NCBI RefSeq assembly: GCF_002924445.1
Contig: NZ_PIGG01000076.1
Location: 62,001 to 126,000, forward strand
Source: Minwuia thermotolerans
GTDB taxonomy: Bacteria; Pseudomonadota; Alphaproteobacteria; Minwuiales; Minwuiaceae
Direction: 5' to 3'
Length of the DNA: 64,000 bases
Part shown: in pieces, positions 48,475 through 58,909 of the stretch
Layout of the letters: each line of letters opens with the position of its first letter
Position numbering within the stretch: position 1 is the stretch's first letter
Translations under genes and position numbers: made by a program
The notes under the pieces: model-generated
Database searches by the model: none
Seen by the model: only the letters and a program-made list of their open reading frames with translations
Told to the model about the DNA's origin: nothing

Positions 48475-50013
48475 TCAGGCCGCGTCGGCCTTGCCGATGC
48501 TGTCGCGCAGTTCCCGTTTCAGCACCTTGCCGGTGGCGTTGCGCGGCAACTCGCTGATGAACTCGACCCGCTTCGGCGTCTTGTAGGTGGCCAGGTTCCG
48601 CCGGCAGTGGGCGATGATCGCCTCTCCGGTCAGCTCGGCGCCCTTCTTCAGCACGATCACCGCGCAGCCGATCTCGCCCCACTTGTCGTCGGGCAGGCCG
48701 ATGACGGCCGCTTCGGCGATGCCGTCGAGCTGGTAGATCACGTTCTCGACCTCCGCCGGATAGACGTTCTCGCCGCCGGAGATGTACATGTCCTTGGTGC
48801 GGTCGACGATGTAGTAGAAGCCGCGCTCGTCCATGCGCGTGGCATCGCCGGTGTGCAGCCAGCCGTCGGTGATGGTCTCGGCCGTCGCCTCCGGACGGTT
48901 CCAGTAGCCGGGGGTGATGTTCGGCCCCCGGACCCAGAGCTCGCCGACCTCGCCGGGCGCCACGTCCTCGCCGTTCTCGTCGACGATCCGCACCTCGTTG
49001 TGCATTACCGGCTTGCCCGAGGAGCCGGGCGCGGTCATGGCGTCGGCGGCGTCCAGCACCAGCACGGACGGGCTCGTCTCGGTCATGCCGAAACCCTGCG
49101 CCAGGCCCAGCCCCTTCCGGTCCCAGGTTTCGAGGAGCGACAGCGATGACGGCGCGCCGCCGATGCCGGCCATCCGGACCCCGGAGAGGTCGGCGGTCTC
49201 GAATTCGGGCTGCTGCGCCATGAACTGGTAGTTCGCGGGCACGCCGAAGAAGTGGGTGATGCCAAGTTTGCGGTCCGTGAGCAGGTCCAGACATGCCTTG
49301 GGGTCGAATGCCTTCATCACATGGACCGTGCCGCCGGCATGCAGAACGGGGTTCGTGTAGCAGTTGAGACCGCCGGTGTGGAACAGCGGCAGCACGGTGA
49401 GCTGCACCGCGTCCGGCGTGATCCGGTGCGGCAGGCCCAGATTGACCGTGTTCCAGAAAGTCATGCCGTGGGTGATCATGGCGCCCTTGGGCAGACCCGT
49501 GGTGCCGGAGGTGTACATGATGGTCCAGAGATCGTCGTGGTCGAGGTCGACCATCTCCGTCGGCACCAGGTGGCGGGCGATGCCGCGCTCATAGGGTGAA
49601 TCGGAGCCGTCGCCATTGGTCTGCGCCAGATGCGGGATGCCGACTTCCGCCGCCACGGCCCTGGCGCTGTCGGCGAACTCGGCGCCGTGGATCAGCGCCT
49701 TCGGACCGGCGTCCCGGGCGATGAAACAGAGCTCGGGGACCGTCAGCCGCCAGTTCAGCGGCAGGAAGACCGCGCCCAGCTTGGCGCAGGCGAACTGGAT
49801 TTCCAGTACGTCCGTGGTGTTGGGGGCCAGCACGCCGACGCGGTCGCCGCGCCCGATGCCGAAATCTTCCCTGAGCCAGGTGGCGACCCGGCCGGCGCGG
49901 TCGTTGGCGCGCCTGTAGGAAAAGCGCCGTTCGCTCGCCAGGTCGCACATTGCCAGGTGGTCGCCGCGGAACGCCGCGTTCTTCGCCAGCCAGTCATAGA
50001 CCTTGACCGCCAT
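48475..50013 (-). CDS. Long-chain acyl-CoA synthetase / AMP-dependent ligase
   Basis: 512-aa ANL enzyme activating fatty or other acids with ATP and CoA. P-loop MYTSGTTGLPKGAM, then GFGMTETSPSVLVLD, and the core YIVDRTKDMYISGGENVYP with the C-terminal lysine in PRNATGKVLKRELR. Terminates 4 nt from bolA, convergent. Substrate length cannot be read from sequence. Confidence 0.93.
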   Translation of the reverse strand: MAVKVYDWLAKNAAFRGDHLAMCDLASERRFSYRRANDRAGRVATWLREDFGIGRGDRVGVLAPNTTDVLEIQFACAKLGAVFLPLNWRLTVPELCFIARDAGPKALIHGAEFADSARAVAAEVGIPHLAQTNGDGSDSPYERGIARHLVPTEMVDLDHDDLWTIMYTSGTTGLPKGAMITHGMTFWNTVNLGLPHRITPDAVQLTVLPLFHTGGLNCYTNPVLHAGGTVHVMKAFDPKACLDLLTDRKLGITHFFGVPANYQFMAQQPEFETADLSGVRMAGIGGAPSSLSLLETWDRKGLGLAQGFGMTETSPSVLVLDAADAMTAPGSSGKPVMHNEVRIVDENGEDVAPGEVGELWVRGPNITPGYWNRPEATAETITDGWLHTGDATRMDERGFYYIVDRTKDMYISGGENVYPAEVENVIYQLDGIAEAAVIGLPDDKWGEIGCAVIVLKKGAELTGEAIIAHCRRNLATYKTPKRVEFISELPRNATGKVLKRELRDSIGKADAA

Positions 50014-50080
50014 GTCTCATCCTCCCCTTCGATGCGAGGGACGATGATAACGGCGCGGGCGCGAAGGTAAATGCGACGAG

Positions 50081-50518
50081 TCAGGCGGGCTGCTTGCGCC
50101 TGGGCGCCTCGCGGTCGTGCCACCACAGGCGCACCAGGCGGGCGGTGTCGTCGGCGGCGAGGCGGCATTCGATGACGCCGTCGAACTCCAGCCGGAGTCC
50201 GGCCTCGGGGAGATCGAACTGGGCCGCCCAGCGGGCCACGCCCAGGTCGTCGCGAACGGCCATCGTCCTGTACATGAAGACCACGTTGTCCTGGCGCCCC
50301 AGGGCTTCCTGCCAGTGGGCCAGGATCTCGGAGCGGCCACGGCAGGGCGGGCCGAAGGGCGTCTCGAAGAAACCGCCGTCGCCGGCGAACAGCGCCGCCA
50401 TCTCCTCGGCGTTCCGGTTCTGCCAGGCGCTGCCGAAGGCCTGGAGCCAGCGGTCGAAGCGTTCCGTCATCGCCGCGTCCGGACTATCGGCACGGGACTC
50501 GCCGCTGGGTTCGCTCAT
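50081..50518 (-). CDS. SnoaL/NTF2-like protein
   Basis: 145-aa cone-fold protein of the nuclear-transport-factor 2 superfamily. FGSAWQNRNAEEMAALFAGD and SEILAHWQEAL are characteristic, and the C-terminal RLVRLWWHDRE finishes the sheet. Starting at ATG 50518 it has AAAGAGA upstream. No catalytic residues can be assigned. It is next to the acyl-CoA synthetase, but a joint role is unproven. Confidence 0.8.
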   Translation of the reverse strand: MSEPSGESRADSPDAAMTERFDRWLQAFGSAWQNRNAEEMAALFAGDGGFFETPFGPPCRGRSEILAHWQEALGRQDNVVFMYRTMAVRDDLGVARWAAQFDLPEAGLRLEFDGVIECRLAADDTARLVRLWWHDREAPRRKQPA

Positions 50519-50691
50519 CGCAAAACGTCTCTTTCCTGCCGGCTGCGGACACGCACGGAAACCCCTTCCCTCTAGCCCCTCTGACCCATCAAGGCAATGA
50601 TGGCCCACCTGAGCGGAGGCAAATACCGTGCCGCCGGGCGCGCCGGCGGGCGATCATGCCTTTCGCGTCCGGCTCCGGCGCGCGGCGAGCC

Positions 50692-51627
50692 TCAGCCGCG
50701 GCCAAGCGCGGCCATCATTTCCCGCCATTCGCGCGCCGAAAGACCGCTGTTTTCCTGCGTCACGGCCTCGCCGTCGAGCATCCGGCGCAGCGCCGCCACG
50801 CCCTTCGCCGACAGGTGCGCGCCGCCCATGCGGTATTCCTCGAAGGCGGCGGCGCACAGCGGCGTCCAGGCGCGCAGCGTCTCCATCATTGCATCCGCGT
50901 AGACGCGAATTTCATATTGCGCGTGGCTGTCGGCGCGCAGTGACAGGAAATGCATCAGATTGTGCAGGTCCGTCTTCCAGTACCACTGGGTATAGAAGTT
51001 GAGCGACAGGTTCATCCGCGCCAGCTCCCGCGCCAGCCCGCAGCGCTCCGCGTCCAGCGGCTCGCCGGCGTCGTCCTCGTTCAGCATCTCCTGGTAGTGT
51101 TCGTAGGCGCGCTCCGAATCCTCGCGCAGCAGGCGCATCACGCGCTCCGCCTCCTCCCCCTGCAGCACGTCGCCCCGGCCCTGGCGGTTGGACCGCGACT
51201 GGGCGGCGAGCTGCGCCGGCGCCGGGATGTAGAACTCCCGGTCCAGGATGGAGTAGCGGGCGGAGTATTCGTTGACGTTGGCGGTGCGGTGGCGGATCCA
51301 CTGCCTGGCTACGAAGATCGGCAGCTTCACGTGGTACTTGATCTCGCACATCTCGAACGGCGTGGTGTGCCGGTGGCGCATCAGGTAATTGATCAGGCCC
51401 GAATCCTGGCTGACCTTGCGCGTGCCGCGGCCGTAGGAAACGCGCGCGGCCTGAACCACCGCCGCGTCGTCGCCCATGTAGTCGATGACCCGCACGAAGC
51501 CGTGGTCCAGCACCTCGATGGGGCGGTAGAGCATTTCCTCCAGCGCCGGCGAGACCGCGCGCCGCGTCGGGGTCGCCTCGGCCCGCTGTTCCTCGATCTC
51601 GCGAAGCTGTTGGGCGGAAAGCGGCAT
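50692..51627 (-). CDS. thyX: FAD-dependent thymidylate synthase ThyX
   Basis: 311-aa flavin enzyme making dTMP from dUMP with methylene-THF and reduced FAD. The ThyX signature [14 protein letters not shown] (RHR-x7-S/T pattern) is present, as is [22 protein letters not shown] 51627 ([20 protein letters not shown]) is preferred over an upstream start at 51723. Classic ThyA is not in this window. It is divergent from ssrA. Confidence 0.96.
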   Translation of the reverse strand: MPLSAQQLREIEEQRAEATPTRRAVSPALEEMLYRPIEVLDHGFVRVIDYMGDDAAVVQAARVSYGRGTRKVSQDSGLINYLMRHRHTTPFEMCEIKYHVKLPIFVARQWIRHRTANVNEYSARYSILDREFYIPAPAQLAAQSRSNRQGRGDVLQGEEAERVMRLLREDSERAYEHYQEMLNEDDAGEPLDAERCGLARELARMNLSLNFYTQWYWKTDLHNLMHFLSLRADSHAQYEIRVYADAMMETLRAWTPLCAAAFEEYRMGGAHLSAKGVAALRRMLDGEAVTQENSGLSAREWREMMAALGRG

Positions 51628-51705
51628 GTCGTGATGCTCCGTAGCCAGGGGAGCGGCGATCATAAGCCGATTCGCGGCCGTCCGCCGAAGGGGCTCTTCG
51701 GCGCG

Positions 51706-51734
51706 CTGGAAAATTCCTGCCAAGTGCTTATATT
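51706..51734 (+). promoter_or_regulatory. Candidate ssrA promoter
   Basis: CTGGAA at 51706-51711 and TATATT at 51729-51734 are separated by 17 nt, giving a plausible start about 51741, just at the 5-prime end of the tmRNA acceptor piece. Confidence 0.45.
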
Positions 51735-51740
51735 GCAGGC

Positions 51741-51985
51741 GTCGGGTGACCGACTATGGCGATAAACGCTACGTGGAATAAGCGTAACGGACCCGGGGGC
51801 AGTACCCGGCGCCTCCACCAATTTCCCGCCTCGCGGGGGCTTCATGGGGGCGAAACAGGATCGACGTGCGTGGTAAAGACGTGGTTTTCGCCCGGAATGG
51901 CTCCGCCGTTATCGGGCCGTTTTCACAAGTGCCAATGACAACGAAATGGCGCTCGCTGCCTAATATTGCCAGGTAAGCGCGGCAC
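51741..51985 (+). ncRNA. ssrA: Two-piece (circularly permuted) tmRNA
   Basis: The acceptor piece comes first and ends GCGCCTCCACCA at 51820. About 25 nt of internal spacer follow. The coding piece starts GGGGGCGAAACAGGATCGACG at 51846. The GGGGGCG and CGCCTCC ends pair as the tRNA-like acceptor stem, with a G-U in it. The tag frame GCC AAT GAC AAC GAA ATG GCG CTC GCT GCC then TAA (51931-51963) encodes ANDNEMALAA. This permuted order is known in alphaproteobacteria. Exact ends are approximate. Confidence 0.93.
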
Positions 51986-52013
51986 GGGGGACGCCGGGCA
52001 ACAGAAGTCCCCC
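51986..52013 (+). terminator. Hairpin at the ssrA 3-prime end
   Basis: Seven-bp stem GGGGGAC / GTCCCCC with a 14-nt loop, 22 nt after the tag stop and 66 nt before the sspB start. There is no T-run, so it may mark RNA processing rather than termination. Confidence 0.35.
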
Positions 52014-52079
52014 ACTGAATTCGCGCCGCCGTGGGGGCGGCCAGAAGGGGGCGTGGGCCGAAAGGTCCGGGAGGCTCGG

Positions 52080-52577
52080 ATGAATTATTCCGAAATGGTC
52101 GAAGACGCATTGCGCGGCGTGGTCCGCGCAGCGCTGCAGAAGGCCGCGACGGACGGGCTGCACGGCAACCATCATTTCTATGTCACGTTCCTGACGCGGT
52201 TCCCCGGCGTGGAACTGCCCGATCATCTGCTGGAGCGTTATCCCAGCGATATCACCATCGTCCTGCAGCACCAGTACTGGGATCTGGAGATCGGCGACGA
52301 GGCCTTCGAGGTTTCGCTCAGCTTCAACAAGCTGCCGACGCGCATCCGGGTGCCATACGTGGCCATCACCTCCTTCGCCGACCCCAGCGTCCAGTTCGGG
52401 CTGCAGTTCCAGCCCCAGGGCGAATGGGCGCCCGCCGAAGGTCCGGTGGATCCGGCCCGGAACCTGCCCGTCGGCGGCGACAGCGACGAGGCCGACGAGA
52501 TCTCCGACGAGGCGCCGGCCGAGGAGGAGAAGCAGGGCGAGGTCGTCTCCCTGGACGCGTTCCGCAAGAAGAGCTGA
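52080..52577 (+). CDS. sspB: SspB, ClpXP adaptor for ssrA-tagged proteins
   Basis: 165-aa adaptor that hands tmRNA-tagged proteins to ClpXP. The N-terminal MNYSEMVEDALRGVVRAALQ and HHFYVTFLTRFPGVELPDHL are the alpha-type SspB fold. The C-terminal end EVVSLDAFRKKS matches the conserved XB tail that docks ClpX; an acidic linker lies before it. GGGAGG precedes the ATG at 52080. Placing sspB next to ssrA makes the pair one functional cassette. Confidence 0.92.
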   Translation: MNYSEMVEDALRGVVRAALQKAATDGLHGNHHFYVTFLTRFPGVELPDHLLERYPSDITIVLQHQYWDLEIGDEAFEVSLSFNKLPTRIRVPYVAITSFADPSVQFGLQFQPQGEWAPAEGPVDPARNLPVGGDSDEADEISDEAPAEEEKQGEVVSLDAFRKKS

Positions 52578-53004
52578 ACCGGCCGGCCGGCGCACCCGCG
52601 ACAGGCGAATCGCAATTTGCACCTGCGCCCCGCGTCGGCCCGAACCAAATGGCTGTCAGTTTGCGATCCGCGTCGGGCGGGGGAACCCGGATTACGGGCG
52701 GGCCGCCAGCCGGACGCCGCCGCGGGCCTCCACGCCCGGATTGCTCGGAAAAAAAGAATCCCGGCGCCGCAATCGGTTAGATGAATCTTCGCTCACAGTC
52801 TGCCGCACGGCGGCGCCGGGGGCGGTCGCATGGCCTGCTACTTGCTGACTGTCGGTCAGCCGGAAGGCTCCCGGCGGCTGATGCGGTAATCAGGATCCCC
52901 GACCCCCCAATCCATGCCGTGTCGGCCGCCGTGGTCTTCGGCTTTCCCCGCGCATCCCTGTCTGCGACCATGGCTTCCGGTCCCATCGATCAAGAGGTTC
53001 GGCC
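52578..53004. other. Intergenic region between sspB and the DUF4197 gene
   Basis: About 430 nt, GC-rich, with no open frame I can defend and no clear repeats. The plus-strand frame from 52781 has Arg/Ser/Pro shadow composition. Probably holds the sspB terminator and the promoter of the DUF4197 gene, but neither is clear. Confidence 0.4.
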
Positions 53005-53751
53005 ATGCGCCGCATGTTCATACTGCCAGTGCTGCTCTGCGCCATCGCGGGTCCGGTGCAGGCCGACGGCCTGTTCGGCAAGGCGAAGGACCTGCTGGGC
53101 GGCGCCGTGAAGCAAGCGCCCGCCGCGGGCGGCGAGCGGCAGGGCGGCCTCAGCCGCTCGGAGATCGGCGCCGGCCTGAAGGAAGCGCTGCGCGTCGGCT
53201 CGGGCCGGGTGGTCGATCAGGTCAGCGCCATCGGCGGTTTCGACGCGGATCCGGCGATCCACATCCCGCTGCCGGAGAACCTCGCCAGGGCCCAGTCGAT
53301 CCTCGGCCGGTTGGGCATGTCGAACCAGCTGGATGCGCTGGAGGACCGGCTCAACCGCGCGGCGGAGACCGCGGCGGCCAGGGCGAAGCCGCTGTTCGTC
53401 GACGCCGTCGAGGCGATGACGATCCAGGACGTCATGGAAATATTCAACGGTCCCGACGACGCGGCGACGCAGTATTTCCGCCGTCAGATGACGCCCGGTC
53501 TGCGCGCCGAGATGAAGCCGGTGGTAGACGAAAGCTTGGCCGAGGTCGGCGCGATAGAGACCTACGAACAGACTGTCGGCGAGTTCCGCAGCATGCCGAT
53601 GGTGCCGGATCTGCGGGCCGACCTTACCGATCACGTGCTCACCCTGGGGCTGGACGGCATCTTCCACTACCTGGCGCGCGAGGAGGCGGCGATCCGCAAC
53701 AATCCGGCGGAACGCACCACGGCGCTGTTGCAGCGGGTCTTCGGCGGCTGA
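53005..53751 (+). CDS. DUF4197 family exported protein
   Basis: 248 aa with a signal peptide (MRRMFILPVLLCAIAGPVQA). The mature part starts DGLFGKAKDLLG and includes GLSRSEIGAGLKEALRVGSG, and DGIFHYLAREEAAIRNNPAE near the end, all marks of DUF4197. AAGAGG precedes the ATG at 53005. The family is helical and periplasmic; its role is unknown. Confidence 0.9.
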   Translation: MRRMFILPVLLCAIAGPVQADGLFGKAKDLLGGAVKQAPAAGGERQGGLSRSEIGAGLKEALRVGSGRVVDQVSAIGGFDADPAIHIPLPENLARAQSILGRLGMSNQLDALEDRLNRAAETAAARAKPLFVDAVEAMTIQDVMEIFNGPDDAATQYFRRQMTPGLRAEMKPVVDESLAEVGAIETYEQTVGEFRSMPMVPDLRADLTDHVLTLGLDGIFHYLAREEAAIRNNPAERTTALLQRVFGG

Positions 53752-53847
53752 CCGCCGCGGACCTGAAATTGCATATGTTCCCAAGATCGTTCATTTTCGC
53801 CCGAGGGGAACGGCGGCCTCGCGGCCGCGCATGAGGGGAACAGTTTA

Positions 53848-55074
53848 TTGGCCAGCGGACGCTTCGTTATCATCGACGACGATCGCCTGACCGCCGGACA
53901 CGCGCGCGCAGTGCTCGAGCGCGCCGGCTACGAGGTCAGCGTCTTCGCCTCCAGCATCGAGGGGCTGGAAGCGGTGCGCCGCGACCGGCCGGACGCGGTG
54001 CTGACCGACGTCATGATGCCGGAGATGGACGGCATGGAGCTGACGCAGAAGCTGCGCGAGGATTCGTCCTTCGACGAGATGCGCATCTTCGTCTTTTCCG
54101 GCAAGGCCTTCGAGTACGACCGCGCCCGCGCGATGGAGCTGGGCGCCGACGCCTACATCCTGAAGCCGATCAAGGCCGACAGCTTCCTGAAGACGGTCGA
54201 GCGTGTGCTTTCCGACAGGATCGCGGTGAAGTTCTGGGGCGTGCGGGGAACCCTGCCCAAGCCCGGGCCGGACAGCCTCAAATATGGCGGTAACACCTCG
54301 TGCGTGACGCTCTCCTTCCCGCGCGGGCAGTTCTTCATCTTCGACGCCGGCAGCGGCATCCGCGAGGTCGGCTCCAGCCTGATGGCCGAAGGCAAGACCC
54401 GCTCGGAGGGGAAGATCTTCATCTCCCATCCGCACTGGGACCACATCAACGCCCTGCCGTTTTTCGCGCCGCTGTTCATTCCCGGCAACGATTACGAGGT
54501 GCTGGGACCGATGCACGGCTCCATGGGCATCGAGAAGCTGGTCTCGGAACAGATGAGCGGCGCTTACTTCCCGATCACCGTGCGCGAGTTCGGCGCCCGT
54601 GTGACCTACCGCGATCTGCGCGAGGGCGAGTACGACGTCTCCGGCATTCCGGTGAAGACCATGCTGCTGTCCCATCCGGGATACTGCCTGGGCTACCGGG
54701 TCGACTATGCGGGACGGTCGTTCTGCTACATCACCGACAACGAGATGTTCCTGCCGGAGTCGGACTATCACGCGCCCGATTACATGCAGAACCTGGCCGA
54801 TTTCGTGCGCGGCACGGACATGCTGGTCACCGACACGACCTACACCGACGACGAATACCGCTCCAAGATCGGCTGGGGCCATTCCTGTCTCAGCCAGGTG
54901 GTGGAACTGGCCTGCCAGGCCGACGTGAAGGGGCTCTACCTGTTCCACCACGACCCGGACCAGAACGACGCCGCCATCGATGCGAAGCTGGAGGCGGCGC
55001 AGCGCATGCTGTCCGAACGCGGCTCGCCGGTTGCCTGCTATGCCCCGGCGGAGGCCGAGACCATACTGGTCTGA
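53848..55074 (+). CDS. Response-regulator receiver / metallo-beta-lactamase fusion protein
   Basis: 408 aa in two parts. Residues 1-125 are a receiver domain: Asp10-Asp12 acidic pocket, phospho-acceptor Asp54 in LTDVMMPEMDG, Ser84 and Lys106. Residues 127-400 are a metallo-beta-lactamase fold with HPHWDH (His194, His196, Asp198, His199). The start is a TTG at 53848, with GAGGGG upstream. The layout suggests a phosphorylation-controlled hydrolase, perhaps a cyclic-nucleotide phosphodiesterase or RNase Z-like. No histidine kinase is adjacent. Confidence 0.9.
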   Translation: MASGRFVIIDDDRLTAGHARAVLERAGYEVSVFASSIEGLEAVRRDRPDAVLTDVMMPEMDGMELTQKLREDSSFDEMRIFVFSGKAFEYDRARAMELGADAYILKPIKADSFLKTVERVLSDRIAVKFWGVRGTLPKPGPDSLKYGGNTSCVTLSFPRGQFFIFDAGSGIREVGSSLMAEGKTRSEGKIFISHPHWDHINALPFFAPLFIPGNDYEVLGPMHGSMGIEKLVSEQMSGAYFPITVREFGARVTYRDLREGEYDVSGIPVKTMLLSHPGYCLGYRVDYAGRSFCYITDNEMFLPESDYHAPDYMQNLADFVRGTDMLVTDTTYTDDEYRSKIGWGHSCLSQVVELACQADVKGLYLFHHDPDQNDAAIDAKLEAAQRMLSERGSPVACYAPAEAETILV

Positions 55075-55101
55075 GGCGTTGGCGGCGCCGCTTGCAGCAT
55101 C

Positions 55102-55890
55102 TCAGCCCCAGGGACCGCGCTTGTAGGGCGAGTCCGGATGCGGCTCGGGCCGCAGGATGCGGATCGCAGCGTCCTTGCCGAAGGGGGCGAGGGCCATCTC
55201 CTTCTCCTTCGACAGGATCGGGTGATCGCGGTCGCGGAACAGCAGCACCAGCACCGCGCCCGCCAGAAAGCCGCCGACATGGGCGAACCAGGCGATGGGG
55301 TCGCTCTCGCTGCCGACGCGCAGCACGTTGAGGACCTGCAGCCCGAACCAGAGGCCCAGCAGCACCAGCGCCGGCAGGCGCAGCGGGATGAACAGGAAGC
55401 CGATGGGGATGCCGACCAGGATCCGGGCCCTGGGATAGAGGATGATGTAGCCGCCCAGCACGCCGGAGACCGCGCCCGAGGCGCCGATCAGCGGCGCTTC
55501 CGAGGTCGTGTCCCACAGGCCATGGCACAGCGCGGCGATGGCGCCGGTCAGCAGCAGGAAGGCGAGAAACCGCCAGTGACCCATGGCGCTCTCGACATTG
55601 TCGCCGAAGACCCAGAGAAACAGCATGTTGCCGATCAGGTGCATGAAGCCGCCATGCAGGAAGATTGTGGTGACCAGGGTCAGCGCCGGCGGAACCACGG
55701 CCAGATCCGCGGGCAGGGCGCCGTGGCCGAACAGGGCGGCCGGGATCATGCCGAACTGGTAGATCAGCGCGACTTCCGCGCGCTCGTCGAGAACCAGCTG
55801 ATAGAGGAAGACGAGGACGCACAGGCCGACCACCGAGCGTACGACCCAGGGCGTGCGGTGTGCCGGCGCGTCGTCATGCAGCGGAATCAT
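55102..55890 (-). CDS. Rhomboid-family intramembrane serine protease
   Basis: 262 aa with six membrane helices. The catalytic Ser139 is in IGASGAVSGVLG and His204 in WFAHVGGFLAG. HGGFMHLIGNMLFLWVFGDN is the conserved L1/TM2 segment. The gene converges with the receiver/MBL gene and is divergent from the DUF6134 gene. Its substrate is unknown. Confidence 0.94.
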   Translation of the reverse strand: MIPLHDDAPAHRTPWVVRSVVGLCVLVFLYQLVLDERAEVALIYQFGMIPAALFGHGALPADLAVVPPALTLVTTIFLHGGFMHLIGNMLFLWVFGDNVESAMGHWRFLAFLLLTGAIAALCHGLWDTTSEAPLIGASGAVSGVLGGYIILYPRARILVGIPIGFLFIPLRLPALVLLGLWFGLQVLNVLRVGSESDPIAWFAHVGGFLAGAVLVLLFRDRDHPILSKEKEMALAPFGKDAAIRILRPEPHPDSPYKRGPWG

Positions 55891-55962
55891 TCGGTCAGGC
55901 TCCGTTCATTCCCTTCCTCATGTTGGGCGTGCACTCGGAAATCCAAAGCGGCTTACCAGATT

Positions 55963-56619
55963 ATGACCATGATCGACCGACGCGCATTCCTGGTCGGCGC
56001 GGCCGCGAGCCTCGCGGCGCCGGCCTTCGCCGCCGCGCCGGCGGCCTGGGACATCGACTTCGATGTGCGGATCGCCGGGCAGTCGGTCGGTCACCACCGG
56101 CTTGCTTTCCGCCGCGACGCCGCGGGCGACCTTCGGGTGACGGTGGACGTGGCCATGCGCGTGCGGCTGATGTTCGTGACCGTGTTCGACTATCGCCAGC
56201 AGGCCGAGGAGACCTGGCGCGGCGACCGGCTGCTGCGTCTCGAATCCCGCACCGTCGACGGCGACAACCGCGACCACGTGGTCGCCGAGCGGAACTCGGA
56301 GGGGCGGATCGCGGTGCAGAGCCGCCGCGCCGGCGACCGGGTGGTGGACGGCGACATGTGGCCGACCTCGGCCTTCTGGCGGCCGGCGGCGGTGGAGCGG
56401 GCGCGTTTCCTCGACGTCGCGACCGGCGTCATCCGCCCCGTCGACATTGCCTATCGAGGCCTGGAGATCATCGAGGCGCTGGGACAGGAGCGTCCGGCCA
56501 GGCGCTATTTCGTCGACACCAGCCGCGCCTTCGATGTCTGGTACGGCTCCGATGGCGCATGGCTCAGGCTCGAATGGTCCGGCTTCGGACTCACCGCCCG
56601 CTATCATCGCGTGACCTGA
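55963..56619 (+). CDS. DUF6134 family exported protein
   Basis: 218 aa. A twin-arginine-like signal, MTMIDRRAFLVGAAASLAAP, is seen at the start. The mature protein begins with AAWDIDFDVRIAGQSVGHHR, with a beta-rich body including VWYGSDGAWLRLEWSGFG, as in DUF6134. An ATG two codons downstream is an alternative start. No enzyme motif seen. Confidence 0.8.
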   Translation: MTMIDRRAFLVGAAASLAAPAFAAAPAAWDIDFDVRIAGQSVGHHRLAFRRDAAGDLRVTVDVAMRVRLMFVTVFDYRQQAEETWRGDRLLRLESRTVDGDNRDHVVAERNSEGRIAVQSRRAGDRVVDGDMWPTSAFWRPAAVERARFLDVATGVIRPVDIAYRGLEIIEALGQERPARRYFVDTSRAFDVWYGSDGAWLRLEWSGFGLTARYHRVT

Positions 56620-56647
56620 ACAAGATGCCGCGCGTCAGGGATTGGTC

Positions 56648-57640
<993 letters not shown>

Positions 57641-57727
57641 GGCTATGTTCTCATGGATATCCGGATTCTCGCCTAGCATGGCCGGCGGGGGTCAACTATC
57701 CATGAAACGACGGGGAGGGTCGCAGAC

Positions 57728-58909
57728 ATGGAAAAGATCATACGCAGCCGTACCGGCGCGGAGATCAGCGAGGCGGACGAACGCCAGCTGCTCGACACGA
57801 TCCGCGTCTGGCTGAGGCGCGATGTCGAGGACAAGGTGCTCGATCTGGAGCACGCCGACGAATATCCGCACGAAATGGTCGCGCAGATGAAGGAACTCGG
57901 CCTGTTCGGCGCCACCATCCCGGCCGAATATGGCGGCCTCGGCCTGCCGGCCCAGACCTATGCGAAGATCGTCGCCACGATCTCCGAGACCTGGATGTCG
58001 CTGACCGGCATCTTCAACTCGCACCTGATGATGGCGGCGGCGGTCGAGCGCTTCGGCACGGAGGAGCAGAAGAACCGCTTCCTGCCACGTTTCGCTTCGG
58101 GCGAACTGCGCGGCGGGCTGGCGCTGACCGAACCGCATTGCGGCACCGACCTGCAGGCGATCCGCACGAAGGCGGTGCGCGACGGCGACGACTATGTCGT
58201 CAATGGCGGCAAGACCTGGATCTCCAACGGCATCGAGGGCGGGGCCGTCGCCCTGCTGGTGAAGACGGACACGGACATCGAACCGCGCCACAAGGGCATG
58301 AGCCTGTTCATCGCCGAGAAGGGGCCGGGCTTCACCACTGGCCGCAAGCTGAAGAAGCTCGGTTACAAGGGCATCGATTCGGCGGAGCTGATCTTCGAGG
58401 ACTACCGCCTGCCGGCGGCAAACCTGATCGGCGGCGTGGAGGGCAGGGGCTTCCACCAGACCGTCGGCGGGCTGGAACTGGGCCGCATCAACATCGCCGC
58501 CCGCGGCGTCGGCGTGGCGACGGCGGCGCTCAACCGCGCGGTCGAATACGCCCAGATCCGCGAGACCATGGGCAAACCCATCGGCGAGCACCAGGCGATC
58601 CAGCTGAAGATCGGCGACATGGCGACGAAGCGGCGCGCGGCGGAACTGCTGATGCTGGACGCGGCCATGGCCTATGACCGTGGCGAACGCTGCGACATGG
58701 AGGCCGGAATGGCCAAGCTCTTCGCCTCCGAGACCGCGCTGGAGAACGCCACCGAATGCATGCGCATCCACGGCGCCTATGGCTATTCGGCGGAGTTCCC
58801 GGTCGAGCGCTATTTCCGCGACGCGCCGCTGATGTGCATCGGCGAGGGCACCAACGAGATGCAGCGCATCATCATCGCGCGGCAGATGCTGGCGCGGAAT
58901 CCGGCATGA
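57728..58909 (+). CDS. Acyl-CoA dehydrogenase
   Basis: 393-aa flavoprotein. LALTEPHCGTDLQAIRT and GKTWISNGIEGG belong to the FAD site, GAYGYSAEFPVERYFRDA precedes IGEGTNEMQRIIIARQML with the expected C-terminal motif. AGGGT before ATG 57728. The stop is inside a 13-bp inverted repeat (58903-58938). The CoA transferase follows after a repeat region. Confidence 0.95.
   Translation: MEKIIRSRTGAEISEADERQLLDTIRVWLRRDVEDKVLDLEHADEYPHEMVAQMKELGLFGATIPAEYGGLGLPAQTYAKIVATISETWMSLTGIFNSHLMMAAAVERFGTEEQKNRFLPRFASGELRGGLALTEPHCGTDLQAIRTKAVRDGDDYVVNGGKTWISNGIEGGAVALLVKTDTDIEPRHKGMSLFIAEKGPGFTTGRKLKKLGYKGIDSAELIFEDYRLPAANLIGGVEGRGFHQTVGGLELGRINIAARGVGVATAALNRAVEYAQIRETMGKPIGEHQAIQLKIGDMATKRRAAELLMLDAAMAYDRGERCDMEAGMAKLFASETALENATECMRIHGAYGYSAEFPVERYFRDAPLMCIGEGTNEMQRIIIARQMLARNPA

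Noticed and set aside
50625-50680. GC-rich inverted repeat after thyX
   Set aside because: Stem CCGCCGG/CCGGCGG exists but no T-run follows in the thyX direction, so I do not call it a terminator.
51756-52110. Short frames over the ssrA region, both strands
   Set aside because: They overlap the structured tmRNA and have no ribosome sites or families.
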